A stretch of 64,000 nucleotides of DNA, taken from positions 422,643-486,642 of the forward strand of contig NZ_JACHXS010000004.1 of the NCBI RefSeq assembly GCF_014192225.1, in the 5' to 3' direction. Origin of the DNA: Pseudoduganella umbonata. Its GTDB lineage: Bacteria; Pseudomonadota; Gammaproteobacteria; Burkholderiales; Burkholderiaceae_D. Both the position numbers and the translations under genes were made by a program. The stretch's first letter is position 1, and each line of letters starts with the position of its first letter. Below the pieces are notes generated by a model. The model was not told the DNA's origin. It was given only the letters and a program-made list of their open reading frames with translations, and did no database searches. Shown piece after piece: positions 7,650 to 18,000 of the stretch.

Positions 7650-10600
7650 TCAGTTCGTTTCATTGGCAATGGTACTTGCGGGCGGTTCCGGATTTTTCAC
7701 GTCTTTCGGCGTAAACATGCTGCGCACCAGCACGAAGAACACCGGCACGAAGAAGATGCCGAGGAACGTCGCCGACAGCATGCCGCCCAGAACGCCGATG
7801 CCGATCGCGTTCTGGCTGCCGGAACCCGCACCGCTTGCGATCGCCAGCGGCAGTACGCCCAGGCCGAAGGCGATCGACGTCATCAGGATCGGGCGCAGGC
7901 GGATCTTCACGGCTTCCAGCGTGGCCTCGCGCAGCGCCATGCCCGATTCCTGCAACTCCTTGGCGAATTCCACAATCAGGATCGCGTTCTTTGCCGACAG
8001 GCCCACCACGGTCAGCAGGCCGACCTGGAAGTACACGTCGTTAGCCAAGTGGAAGCCCCATGTCGCGATCACGGTGCCGATGATGCCCAGCGGGATGATC
8101 AGCAGCACCGAGAACGGCACCGACCAGCTTTCATACAGCGCGGCCAGGCACAGGAACACGATCAGGATCGAGATCGAGTACAGCATCGGCGTTTGCGCGC
8201 CGGAGTCGCGTTCCTCGATCGACAGGCCGGTCCATTCGTAGCCGACGCCCGGCGGCAGCTGGGCAATCATCTTTTCCATCTCGGCCATCGCCACGCCCGA
8301 GCTCACGCCCGGTGCCGGGCTGCCCTGGATGTTCATCGACGAGATGCCGTTGTAGCGCTCCAGGCGCGGCGAAGCATAGATCCACTCGCCGCTGGCGAAG
8401 GCGGAGAACGGCACCATTTCGCCGCTCGCGTTACGCACGAACCACTTGTCCAGGTCTTCCGGCAGCATGCGCGATTCGGCGGTGCCCTGCATGTAGACCT
8501 TCTTCACGCGGCCGCGGTCGACGAAGTCGTTCACGTACGACGAACCCCAGCCCACCGACAGCACGCGGTTCACGTCGGCCACCGTCAGCCCCAGCGCGGT
8601 GGCCTTCTGGTGATCGATGGTGATCTTGTACTGCGGCGTGTCTTCCTGTCCGTTAGGACGCACACCAACCACCTTCGGATTCTGCGCGGCCATGCCGAGC
8701 AGCTGGTCGCGCGCCGCCATCAGGGCCTTGTGGCCGATGCCGGCGGTGTCGGTCAGGTGCAGGTCGAAACCGCCCGCATTGCCCAGCTCCATGACCGCCG
8801 GCGGCGAGAACGTGAACACCATCGCATCGCGCAACTGCAGCAGCGCGCCCATCGCGCGGCCCGCCACGGCGGCGCCGGTGTTTTCGTCGCCCGGCCGTTC
8901 GGCCCAGTCCTTCAGCTTGACGAAGGCCATGCCGTTGTTCTGGCCATTGCCGCCGAACGAGAAGCCCGCCACGGAGAACACGGATTCGACATTGTTCTTC
9001 TCGTTGACGAGGAAATGCTTCTCGACTTCCTGGATGGTTTTCAGGGTGCGCTCCTGCGTGGCGCCGGACGGCAGCTGCACCTGCGTGAACAGCACGCCCT
9101 GGTCTTCTTCCGGCAGGAACGACGTCGGCAGGCGCATGAACACCACCGCCAGCACCGCCAGCAGCGCGCCGTACAGCAGCAGCGACGGCACGCGGCGGCG
9201 GATCATCGTGGCGACCACGCCCTGGTATTTGTTCGTGCTCTTTTCGAAGCTGCGGTTGAACCAGCCGAAGAAGCCGCGGTTGGTCAGGTGATGGCCCTTC
9301 TCCACCGGTTTCAGGAACGTGGCGCACAGCGCCGGCGTGAACACCATCGCGACGATCACCGACAGCACCATCGACGACACGATCGTGATCGAGAACTGGC
9401 GATAGATGACGCCGGTGGAACCGCCGAAGAACGCCATCGGCACGAACACGGCGGACAGCACCAGTGCGATGCCGACCAGCGCTCCGGTGATCTGGCCCAT
9501 CGATTTCTTGGTCGCCTCCTTCGGCGACAGGCCCTCTTCCGTCATCACGCGCTCGACGTTTTCCACCACCACGATCGCATCGTCGACCAGCAGGCCGATG
9601 GCCAGGACCATGGCGAACATCGTCAGCGTATTGATCGAGTAACCCAGCGCCGACAGCACGGCGAAGGTACCCAGCAGCACCACCGGCACCGCCATCGTCG
9701 GAATCAGCGTGGCGCGGAAGTTCTGCAGGAACAGGTACATCACCAGGAACACCAGCACCACCGCTTCGACCAGCGTCTTCACCACTTCCTCGATGGACAG
9801 CTTGACGAACGGCGTGGTGTCGAAGGCAACCACCGCCTTCATCCCTTGCGGGAACAGCTTGCCCATCTCGTCGACCCGCGCCTTCACGGCTTCGGCGGTA
9901 TCGAGCGCATTGGCGCCGGTGGCCAGCTTGATCGCCAGGCCGGCGGCCGGCTTGCCGTTGAAGCGCACCACGCTGTTGTAGTTCTCGCTGCCCAGTTCCA
10001 TCGTTGCCACGTCGCGCAGGTGCACGGTGGCGCCGCTCGCCTGCGTCTTCAGCAGGATCGCGCCGAACTGTTCGGCGGTCTGCAGGCGGCTTTGCGCGGT
10101 GATCGTGGCATTCAGCTGCTGGCCGGGCACGGACGGCGCGCCGCCCAGTTCACCGGCCGAGACTTCGGCGTTCTGCGCCTGCACGGCCGCGATCACGTCG
10201 CTCGGGGTCAGCTGGTAGCTGGTCAGCTTCGCCGGGTCGAGCCAGATGCGCATCGCGTACTGCGAACCGAAGTGGGTGATCTCGCCCACGCCCTGCACGC
10301 GCGACAGCGGTTCGAGCACGCTCGATGCCACGTAGTCGTCGATGTCGGCATTGTTCATGCTGCCGTCCTCGGATACGAAGCCCAGCACCAGCAGGAAGTT
10401 CACGGTGGCCTTCGAGACCACCAGGCCCTGCTGCGTCACCTCGGCGGGCAGCAGCGGCGTGGCCAGCTGCAGCTTGTTCTGCACCTGCACCTGGGCAATG
10501 TCGGGATCGGTGCCGTTGGCGAACGTGAGCGTGATGCTGACGGCGCCCGTGGTATCGGAATTCGACGACATGTAGCGCAGGCCGTCGATGCCCTTCATCT

Positions 10601-10802
10601 TCTGCTCGATGACCTGGGTCACGGCATCTTCCACGGTTTTCGCGGACGCACCAGGGTAGGCACCGGCAATCTGGATCGTCGGCGGCGCGATGCTCGGGTA
10701 CTGCGCGATCGGCAGCCCGCGGATCGCGAGCACGCCGGCCAGCATGATGACGATGGCGATCACCCACGCGAAGATGGGGCGATCGATGAAAAATCTTGCC
10801 AT
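7650..10802 (-). CDS. RND multidrug efflux pump, inner-membrane transporter (AcrB/MexB type)
   Basis: Proton-driven HAE1-family pump of 1050 residues, full length. It starts [20 protein letters not shown], the family hallmark. The proton-relay pair Asp407-Asp408 in [17 protein letters not shown] falls at the same numbers as in AcrB. Two large periplasmic loops and a duplicated six-helix arrangement are visible. It lies 12 bases after the fusion-protein gene and is coupled to the outer-membrane factor. Probable substrates are hydrophobic drugs, solvents or plant phenolics; the sequence does not say which. Confidence 0.96.
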   Translation of the reverse strand: MARFFIDRPIFAWVIAIVIMLAGVLAIRGLPIAQYPSIAPPTIQIAGAYPGASAKTVEDAVTQVIEQKMKGIDGLRYMSSNSDTTGAVSITLTFANGTDPDIAQVQVQNKLQLATPLLPAEVTQQGLVVSKATVNFLLVLGFVSEDGSMNNADIDDYVASSVLEPLSRVQGVGEITHFGSQYAMRIWLDPAKLTSYQLTPSDVIAAVQAQNAEVSAGELGGAPSVPGQQLNATITAQSRLQTAEQFGAILLKTQASGATVHLRDVATMELGSENYNSVVRFNGKPAAGLAIKLATGANALDTAEAVKARVDEMGKLFPQGMKAVVAFDTTPFVKLSIEEVVKTLVEAVVLVFLVMYLFLQNFRATLIPTMAVPVVLLGTFAVLSALGYSINTLTMFAMVLAIGLLVDDAIVVVENVERVMTEEGLSPKEATKKSMGQITGALVGIALVLSAVFVPMAFFGGSTGVIYRQFSITIVSSMVLSVIVAMVFTPALCATFLKPVEKGHHLTNRGFFGWFNRSFEKSTNKYQGVVATMIRRRVPSLLLYGALLAVLAVVFMRLPTSFLPEEDQGVLFTQVQLPSGATQERTLKTIQEVEKHFLVNEKNNVESVFSVAGFSFGGNGQNNGMAFVKLKDWAERPGDENTGAAVAGRAMGALLQLRDAMVFTFSPPAVMELGNAGGFDLHLTDTAGIGHKALMAARDQLLGMAAQNPKVVGVRPNGQEDTPQYKITIDHQKATALGLTVADVNRVLSVGWGSSYVNDFVDRGRVKKVYMQGTAESRMLPEDLDKWFVRNASGEMVPFSAFASGEWIYASPRLERYNGISSMNIQGSPAPGVSSGVAMAEMEKMIAQLPPGVGYEWTGLSIEERDSGAQTPMLYSISILIVFLCLAALYESWSVPFSVLLIIPLGIIGTVIATWGFHLANDVYFQVGLLTVVGLSAKNAILIVEFAKELQESGMALREATLEAVKIRLRPILMTSIAFGLGVLPLAIASGAGSGSQNAIGIGVLGGMLSATFLGIFFVPVFFVLVRSMFTPKDVKNPEPPASTIANETN

Positions 10803-10814
10803 GTGATGTACTCC

Positions 10815-12008
10815 TTATTGCACCGCGGCCGGCTTGTTGGCGGCGGTGGCAGGCGCCGCGGGATTGGCGGCGGCGACGGCCGGCGCGCCCGGCTTCACCT
10901 TCTGGATGCCCTCGACGATCACGCGGTCGCCGGCGGCCAGGCCGAATTTCACCAGCCACCTGTCGCCCAGCGTGCCGGTGGTGGCGATCACGCGCTGCTC
11001 GACGATGCCCTGCTGGTTCAGCACCAGCGCGGTCGCTTCGCCTTTCTGGTTGCGCGTCACACCCTGCTGCGGCACGGCGATGGCTTGCTCGTTCACGCCG
11101 TTTTCGACGACGGCGCGCACGAACATGCCCGGCAGCAGGTCATGCTTCGGGTTCGGGAACAGCGCGCGCAGCGTGACGTTGCCGGTGCCCGGGTCCACTG
11201 CCACGTCGGCGAACTGCAGCTTGCCTGCCTGCGCATACGTCGAACCGTCGGCCAGCCGCAAAGTGACCTTGCCTTCGGCTTTCTTCACGCCGCCGCCTTC
11301 CAGCGATTTCTTCAGGCGCAGCAAGTCTTCGCTCGACTGGGTCACGTCGACATAGATCGGGTCCAGCTGCTGCACGGTGGTCAGCGCGGTTTCCTGGCCG
11401 GCCGTCACCAGCGCGCCCGGCGTCACATTCGAGCGGCCGATGCGGCCCGAGATCGGCGCCTGCACCCTGGTGTACTCGACATTGATGCGGGCCGTCTGCA
11501 GTTGCGCCCTGGCCGATTCCACATCCGCGCGCGCCTGGGCTTCGGCAGCTACCGCGTCGTCGTAATCCTGGCGGCTCACGCCCTCGATCTCCACCAGTTC
11601 CCTGTAGCGCTTCACTTTCGGACCGGCCGTCAGCAGGTTTGCTTCGGCGCGCGCCAGCGCGGCCTTCGCGGCGCTGAACGTGGCCTGGTACGTGGCCGGG
11701 TCGATCTGGTACAGCTGGGTGCCGGCCTTCACGTCGGCGCCTTCGGTGAACAGGCGCTTCTGCACGATGCCGGCCACCTGCGGGCGCACCTCGGCGATCT
11801 GGAACGCGGACGTGCGGCCCGGCAGCTCCGTCACCACCGGCAGCGCTTCCTGCTTCACGGTATATACGGCCACCTGCGGCGGCGGCATCTTGCCGCCCGG
11901 CGCGCCGGCCTGTTGCTGCTTGTCGGAGTCGCAGCCGGCGGTCAGCGCCGCCGCGCATGCGAGGAAAAGGATGCCGGCGGCAGGCCGGTGACTGGTTATT
12001 GGTTTCAT
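10815..12008 (-). CDS. RND efflux periplasmic adaptor (AcrA/MexA family lipoprotein)
   Basis: Membrane fusion protein joining the RND pump to the outer-membrane factor. 397 residues; lipobox LTAGC gives lipidated Cys26 in a signal peptide. Order of parts: barrel-sandwich strand (VVTELPGRTSAFQIAEVRPQ), alpha-hairpin (Ala/Lys-rich, 100-160), second lipoyl half (YTRVQAPISGRIGRSNVTPG), beta-barrel (LLPGMFVRAVVENG) and membrane-proximal domain. Ends with an Ala/Pro-rich tail. First gene of the pump operon; a TetR-type half operator lies 60-77 bases upstream. Confidence 0.95.
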   Translation of the reverse strand: MKPITSHRPAAGILFLACAAALTAGCDSDKQQQAGAPGGKMPPPQVAVYTVKQEALPVVTELPGRTSAFQIAEVRPQVAGIVQKRLFTEGADVKAGTQLYQIDPATYQATFSAAKAALARAEANLLTAGPKVKRYRELVEIEGVSRQDYDDAVAAEAQARADVESARAQLQTARINVEYTRVQAPISGRIGRSNVTPGALVTAGQETALTTVQQLDPIYVDVTQSSEDLLRLKKSLEGGGVKKAEGKVTLRLADGSTYAQAGKLQFADVAVDPGTGNVTLRALFPNPKHDLLPGMFVRAVVENGVNEQAIAVPQQGVTRNQKGEATALVLNQQGIVEQRVIATTGTLGDRWLVKFGLAAGDRVIVEGIQKVKPGAPAVAAANPAAPATAANKPAAVQ

Positions 12009-12067
12009 GGGAGATTCCGTCTGGACTGGTCGTGACTGTTTTTATCGGTGACTGGTGATCGTTTATT

Positions 12068-12085
12068 AGCGACTACTCACTCATT
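12068..12085 (-). promoter_or_regulatory. Probable TetR operator at the pump promoter
   Basis: Minus-strand AATGAGTGAGTAGTCG shares its first ten bases with the perfect palindrome at 12703-12722, then diverges. It lies between the TetR gene and the adaptor gene, where a repressor would block the pump promoter. Confidence 0.55.
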
Positions 12086-12110
12086 TATTGGAGAAATTTT
12101 TTGTGGAGCT

Positions 12111-12683
12111 TCATGCATTGGGCAGGAAAACGCGCGCGTACGCCTTGAAACCGCTGAGCTTGTATTCCTCGGCACGCGCGGGTTCGCGCGCGACGAATGC
12201 CAGCGTGGCAGCGGCAATGGCCAGGAACACGGCATCGCTGAAGTCCGGATTCAGGTGTCCGAACAATTCGCCTTTCGTGCCTGCTTCCACCAGCGCCACG
12301 TCCGGAAACAGCGACAGCTCCTTTTCGCGCGTTTGCGCTGTCAGGATGTCTGTCACGGCAAGCTGGTTGATCGCCTTGTACCAGACTGGATGCGCGATGC
12401 CCCAGTCGATGTAGGCGTTCCACTGCCCCTGTGCACGCTGGGCCAGCGGCTGCGACAGGTCCAGTGCTTCGGCAAGCGAAGCGCACATGTTCTCGAACAG
12501 GTACAGATACAGCTCGTTGAACAGCGCTTCCTTGTTCGGGAAGTAACGGAAAAGCGTACCTTCCGCCACCCCGGCCATGCTGGAAATCATCGCCGTCGGC
12601 GCACCGACGCCGCGCTGCGCGATCGCTTCGGCGGCGGCATGCAGCAGGTGCTGGCGTTTCTCTTCGCTCTTGGGGCGGGCCAT
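12111..12683 (-). CDS. TetR/AcrR-family repressor of the RND pump
   Basis: Transcription factor with an N-terminal helix-turn-helix (AIAQRGVGAPTAMISSMAGVAEGTLFRYFPNKEALF) and a ligand-binding C-terminal half. The ATG at 12683 gives 190 residues starting MARPKSEEKR; a TTG at 12701 would add six residues but overlaps the operator. It lies upstream of and parallel to the pump genes, separated by 102 bases. A perfect palindrome covers the region just before its start, so autorepression is likely. By analogy with AcrR/TtgR it would release DNA on binding pump substrates. Confidence 0.9.
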   Translation of the reverse strand: MARPKSEEKRQHLLHAAAEAIAQRGVGAPTAMISSMAGVAEGTLFRYFPNKEALFNELYLYLFENMCASLAEALDLSQPLAQRAQGQWNAYIDWGIAHPVWYKAINQLAVTDILTAQTREKELSLFPDVALVEAGTKGELFGHLNPDFSDAVFLAIAAATLAFVAREPARAEEYKLSGFKAYARVFLPNA

Positions 12684-12702
12684 GGTGGACAGTGGGTGCA
12701 AT

Positions 12703-12722
12703 TAATGAGTGAGCACTCATTA
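12703..12722. promoter_or_regulatory. TetR operator palindrome
   Basis: TAATGAGTGAGCACTCATTA: two nine-base arms that are exact reverse complements around an AG centre. Located 20 bases before the TetR start, so it is the natural autoregulatory site; a partial copy lies at 12068-12085 before the pump genes. Confidence 0.8.
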
Positions 12723-12926
12723 TAGCGAAAAAATGGCGCTGCCGCAAATGCGTGCAACGGCCCTGTCCGCGTTGCTGCACTCCAGTGCGCGGGTACGACA
12801 ATGAATTGTCATTGTTATAGACATAGGTTGCCTACTCCTGCACTATTGCTGAAACTTTCCGTATCAAACAGATTTCGACAAACGATCAGTTTCATCCTGC
12901 TATCCACCAACTGTATCGGAGCTGAA

Positions 12927-13679
12927 ATGCCATTGACAAACCGTCTCGCCGCCGAGTTTTTCGGCACCATGTGGCTTGTTCTGGGAGGGTGCGGCAGCGC
13001 CGTCCTGGCAGCTGCCTTCCCGGAACTGGGCATCGGCTTTGCCGGTGTGTCGCTCGCCTTCGGTCTCACCGTTCTCACGATGGCCTATGCGATCGGCCAT
13101 GTCTCCGGCTGCCACCTCAATCCTGCCGTCTCGGTGGGACTGGTGATCGGCGGGCGCTTCAAGGCGAAAGACCTGCTGCCATACATCGTCGCCCAGGTGG
13201 CCGGCGCAATCGTTGCAGCCGGCGTGCTGTATCTGATTGCTTCGGGCAAGGCGGGATTCGACGTCTCGGCTGGCTTTGCCTCGAACGGCTATGGCGAGCA
13301 TTCCCCTGGCGGCTATTCGCTTACCGCCGCCCTGGTATGCGAGTTCGTGATGACGTTCTTTTTCCTGATGATCATCCTTGGCGCGACGGACGAGCGGGCG
13401 CCGACAGGTTTTGCACCGATTGCCATCGGCCTGGCTCTCACCTTGATTCACCTGATTAGTATTCCGGTGACCAACACATCGGTCAATCCCGCACGCAGCA
13501 CCGGGCCGGCGCTATTCGTGGGCGGTTGGGCGATATCGCAGCTGTGGCTGTTCTGGATTGCGCCACTGCTGGGCGCCGCGCTGGCGGGTGTTGCATACCG
13601 TATCGTCAGCGGTGAACGCAGCCAGGCCGCAGGTATCGAAGGGCCGGCGGACGCCAGCCAGCTTGCCAAGGCCCGGTAA
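12927..13679 (+). CDS. aqpZ: Aquaporin Z water channel
   Basis: Tetrameric inner-membrane water channel. 250 residues; the ATG at 12927 follows GGAGCTGAA, and upstream in-frame codons lack a ribosome site. Both NPA boxes are present: N65-P-A in HLNPAVS and N187-P-A in NPARST, followed by Arg190 of the selectivity filter. Six hydrophobic segments and His in the [13 protein letters not shown] region fit AqpZ rather than a glycerol channel. It is a lone gene, convergent with the MerR gene. Confidence 0.93.
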   Translation: MPLTNRLAAEFFGTMWLVLGGCGSAVLAAAFPELGIGFAGVSLAFGLTVLTMAYAIGHVSGCHLNPAVSVGLVIGGRFKAKDLLPYIVAQVAGAIVAAGVLYLIASGKAGFDVSAGFASNGYGEHSPGGYSLTAALVCEFVMTFFFLMIILGATDERAPTGFAPIAIGLALTLIHLISIPVTNTSVNPARSTGPALFVGGWAISQLWLFWIAPLLGAALAGVAYRIVSGERSQAAGIEGPADASQLAKAR

Positions 13680-13829
13680 GTTCCATACCTGCAGGCGGGC
13701 CATCTCCGCCGGCGACGTCGATCGTCACGTCCACGCCCTTGCCGCCGGTGAAGCTTCAGGACTTCCTGCTGCCAATCCGGATGGCAGGTTCGTCCGGCGT
13801 CGGCGCATCGCCCGGTACCAGGTTGGGTT

Positions 13830-14246
13830 CTAAGCCGCGCGCGTCCGGGCGGACGCGCGGCAAGCGGCATCCAGCGCCGATTCGCCTTCGGCGGCGCGGT
13901 AGTACCCGATCTTTTCCTGCAGCACACCGGCGGCGCCGCGCATCGCTTCGATCTCCGCAAGCACGTCGGCAAGATGCTCTTCGAGCAGCACGCGCCGCTC
14001 CGGGATGGTGGCGTCGCCGGCCGCCCGCAGCCGGGCAAACGCACGCATTTTATTGATCGGCATGCGCGTGGTCCGCAGGCGCAGCAGGAATTCGATCCAG
14101 GCGAGGTCGGCGGCCGCGTAGCGCCGCTGGCCGCCGCCGGCGCGGCCGACCGGGGCGATCAGGCCGATGCGCTCGTAGTAGCGCAGCGTATGCGCCGTCA
14201 GGCCGGTGCGCCGGGCAACCTCGTCGATGCTCAGGTGTGGTTCCAT
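13830..14246 (-). CDS. MerR-family transcriptional regulator
   Basis: 138-residue regulator starting MEPHLSIDEVARRTGLTAHT. The winged helix includes TLRYYERIGLIAPVGRAGGG then QRRYAAADL, followed by a dimerisation coiled coil. No Cys pair for metal binding is visible, so an organic or redox signal, or none, is more likely than a metal. A GTG at 14288 would extend the N terminus into non-conserved residues. It lies 88 bases after the CMD-like gene on the same strand; MerR genes of this type often control the neighbouring gene. Confidence 0.85.
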   Translation of the reverse strand: MEPHLSIDEVARRTGLTAHTLRYYERIGLIAPVGRAGGGQRRYAAADLAWIEFLLRLRTTRMPINKMRAFARLRAAGDATIPERRVLLEEHLADVLAEIEAMRGAAGVLQEKIGYYRAAEGESALDAACRASARTRAA

Positions 14247-14334
14247 GTCGATGGGAAGAGGTGGATGGCCCTGCAACTGTAGGGCCACTGGCGCCGCGGC
14301 ACAAGCGATACAGGTGACACGGTCGGCACAGGCG

Positions 14335-14892
14335 TTACGGGCCGGGCGCAGGTGCTGCGGCTTCCGCCGCCGCTTTCATCGCGGAAGTCTGCACGCCCTT
14401 CTTCTCGAACACCTCCCTCGCCGCGGCAATGCCGTTCAAAGCGCTGGGAAACCCGGCGTAGACGGCCATCTGCATGATGATCTCCACGATCTCGTCGGGC
14501 TTGCAGCCCACGTTCAGCGCGCCCTCGACATGCACCTTCAACTGCGGCTGGGCATTGCCGAGGGCGGTCAGGGCCGCCACGGTCGCCAGTTCCCGCGTGC
14601 ACAGCGAGACGCCGGGGCGGGAGAACACGTCGCCATAGGCGAAGTCGACGATCCAGTCGCCCAGTTCCGGCGACGTGCGCCGGATGCCTTCCACGACAGA
14701 GCGCCCTTCGGACCCGGTAATCTTTGCCAGGGCGGCTTCGCCGCACGCGCGCCGTGTCTCCTGCCCTGCCGCCGGCTCAGCCGCCAGGGCCGAGGTATCG
14801 GCCAGTGCGCCCGCCAGTAACAGGCTGGCCGAAATGCCGGCCGAAATACCCGCCGAGATACCCGTTGGAACCGCCGATGTCTTGTTCGCCAT
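14335..14892 (-). CDS. Exported carboxymuconolactone-decarboxylase-like protein
   Basis: 185 residues; GGAGG nine bases before the ATG at 14892 fixes the start. The N terminus carries a repetitive [11 protein letters not shown] stretch inside a probable signal peptide ending near residue 38 (SALAAEP). The mature part is the CMD/AhpD-like all-helical fold: [20 protein letters not shown], then [20 protein letters not shown]. The peroxidatic CxxC of AhpD is absent, so antioxidant activity is doubtful. Periplasmic location is inferred. Probably controlled by the MerR next to it. Confidence 0.8.
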   Translation of the reverse strand: MANKTSAVPTGISAGISAGISASLLLAGALADTSALAAEPAAGQETRRACGEAALAKITGSEGRSVVEGIRRTSPELGDWIVDFAYGDVFSRPGVSLCTRELATVAALTALGNAQPQLKVHVEGALNVGCKPDEIVEIIMQMAVYAGFPSALNGIAAAREVFEKKGVQTSAMKAAAEAAAPAPGP

Positions 14893-15050
14893 TGCTCGTT
14901 GCCTCCATGATTGCCGTGATGGGGCCGCGCCATCGCGCGGGTGCATGGGGTCATGCACGAACACAGGCTACGGGTTAGAGCGCACTCGAAGTCAAGGCAT
15001 GTTTGAACGCGGCGAGCGGCCGCGCAAGCGGCCCGCCGCAACGGCCGCCG

Positions 15051-18000
15051 TTACATCACCACATCGGCCGCATTGAGCGCCGCGATACCGGTCAGCTTGA
15101 TCGCGAACTCCGCCGCGGCGTCCGCGTTGGTGTTGCCGTACAGGACACCGTCCGCGAAGCGCAGCTGGCCGGCCTGGGTGAAGGCGGCACCGCTGGCAAT
15201 GAAGCCGGTGAACGTATCGTTCGCCGCCGTCGCCGTATTGGCGTCGAGCGTGGCGAGGTCGAGCTTGTCGGCCCCGCGCACGAAGTCGGCAATCACGTCC
15301 CAGGTGCCGGCCGTCACGCCCGAGTCGGCCAGGGCATTGAAGTCGAAGATGTCGTTGCCGCCCCCGCCCGTCAGCGCATCGGCGCCGCCGCCGCCGGCAA
15401 TGATGTTGGCGGCCGCATTGCCGGTGATCGTGTTGGCCTGGGCGTTGCCCGTGCCGTTGATCGCGGCGTTGCCGAGCAGCGCCAGGGTCTCCACGTTCGC
15501 TTCGAGCACGAAGCTGGCGGTGCTCTGCACCGTGTCGTTGCCGCTGGCGGAGTACTCGATCGCCCGGTCGCTGCTGTTGTCGACGATGTAGACGTCGTTG
15601 CCCGCGCCGCCGGCCAGGTAGTCGGCATGCGCGCCGCCATCCATGGTGTCGTCGCCCTCGTCGCCGTACAGCGTATCGTTGTCCGCTCCGCCGTTCAGCC
15701 TGTCGTTGCCGGAAGCGCCGTACAGCGTGTCCTCGCCGCCCAGCCCCGATATCGTATCGGCCGTCGCATAACCGGTGCGCACGTCGTTCTCGGCGGTGGC
15801 GGCCAGCGCCTTTGCCTTCACCGTGGCCACGTCCCAGATCGTGCCGTCGGCGAACCTGACCTGCTCGACCTGGTAGCCGCCCGTGCCGTCGCCGCTGAAG
15901 TAGCTGGCAACGCGCAGCTCTTCGCCGGTGCCGCTCAGCTTCAGCACCAGGGTCGAGCCGTCGCGCGTCGCCGTCACGCTGGTCGGCAGGATGCCCGCGG
16001 CCAGCTGGATCGCGTCCACCTTGCCTGCCGTGCTGTCGTAGGAACTGATCGTATCGTTGCCCGCACCCCAGCCGAACAGGTAGACATCGTTGCCCGTGCC
16101 GCCGTCCAGCGTGTCGTCGCCGGCGCCGCCGTCGAGCCGGTCGTTGCCGGCGTAGCCGTTCAGCGCGTCGCGGCCGGTGCCGCCCAGCAGCGTGTCGTGT
16201 CCGTTGCCGCCGTCGAGCCGGTCGTCGTGCGCGCCGCCCACCAGGCTGTCGTCGCCGTCTTCGCCATACAGGGTGTCGGCATCCGTGCCGCCATCGAGCG
16301 TGTCGTTGCCGGCGGCGCCGTACAGGGTGTCGCTGCCGCCCAGGCCGGCCAGCGCATCCGCCGTGGCATAGCCGGACAGCACGTCGTTCTCGGCCGTGCC
16401 GGCCCGCACCTTCGCTTTCACCGTGGCCACGTCCCAGATCGTGCCGTCGGCGAACCTGACTTGCTCTACCTGGTAGCCGCCCGTGCCGTCGCCGCTGAAG
16501 TAGCTGGCAACGCGCAGCTCTTCGCCGGTGCCGCTCAGCTTCAGCACCAGGGACGAGCCATCGCGCGTCGCCGTCACGCTGGTCGGCAGGATGCCCGCGC
16601 CCAGCTGGATCGCGTCGACCTTGCCGGCCGTGGCGTCGTAGGCGCTGATCGTGTCGTTGCCCGCGCCCCAGCCGAACAGGTAGACGTCGTTGCCCGCGCC
16701 GCCGTCCAGCGTGTCGTTGCCGGCGCCGCCGTCGAGCCGGTCATTGCCGGCGTTGCCATACAGCGCGTCGCTGCCGGTGCCGCCCAGAACCGTGTCGTGG
16801 CCGTTGCCACCGTCGACGCGGTCGTCGTGGGCGCCGCCCACCAGGCTGTCGTCGCCGTCCTCGCCATACAGGGTGTCGGCATCCGCGCCGCCATCGAGCG
16901 TGTCGTTGCCGGCGGCGCCGTACAGCGTGTCGTTGCCGCCCAGGCCAGCCAGCGCATCCGCCGTGGCATAGCCATACAGCACGTCGTTCCCGGCCGTGGC
17001 CACCTGCGCCTTTGCCTTGACCGCCGCCACGTTCCACGTGGTCCCGTCGGCGAACCGGATCTGCTCGAGCTGGTAGCTGCCCGCCGCGTCGTTGTAGAAG
17101 TAGTTACTGACGCGCAGCTCGTCGGGCGTGCCGTTGATCTTCAATACCAGCGTGGAGCTGTCGCGCGTGACCGTCAGGTTCGCGGCCGTCACGCCCGCGC
17201 CCAGCACGATCGCATCCACCTTGCCTGCCGTGCTGTCGTAAGCACTGATGGTATCCCGGCCCGAGCCCACGCCGAACAGGTAGGTATCGTTGCCCGCGCC
17301 GCCATCCAGGTAATCGTTGCCCGCACCGCCATCGAGGCGGTCATTGCCGGCATAGCCGTACAGGTAGTCGTTGCCGGCATCGCCCGTCAGGTTTTCCCCC
17401 AGCGCCGTGCCATAGATCGTTTTCGACGGGAGAACGGGCGGATTCGACAGCCTGGCCTTGACGGCGGCCACATTCCACACCGTGCCGTCGGCGAACTGGA
17501 GCGTTTCGACCGCCGACGCGGTGGTGCCCTCGCCGGTGAAATAGCCCTGGATGGTCAGCTGGTCGTCCGTGCCGTTGATGTTCAGTATCAGGTCGTTGTA
17601 CGAGCGCAGCAGCGTGACGCCGGCCGGCGCGATGCCGCTGCCGAGCAGTACCTTGTCGGCATCCGTGCCCAGCGCATCGCTGTCGTAGTTGTAGACGGTA
17701 TCCTGGCCACTGCCCTTGCCGAACACGTACACGTCCGCCCCCGTGCCGCCGGCCAGGTAATCCCTGCCGGTACCGCCGTCGAGGCGGTCGGTGCCCGCTT
17801 CGCCGTACAGGTCGTCGTCGCCGCTGCCGCCCGCCAGCGAGTCATTGCCGGCGCCACCCCAGGCGCGGTCGCTGCCCGCATCGCCGGACACGCTGTCGTT
17901 GCCTTCGTCGCCGTACAGCGTGTCGGCGCCGGTGCCGCCGGCCACGGTGTCATTGCCGCCGTTGCCGTTGACGGTATCGTTGCCGTCCAGCCCGGACAGG

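Noticed and set aside
7284..12035. 1583-codon open frame on the + strand opposite the RND pump genes
   Set aside because: Shadow of high-GC codon bias: His/Arg/Gln-rich, no domain, and fully opposite three strongly conserved pump genes.
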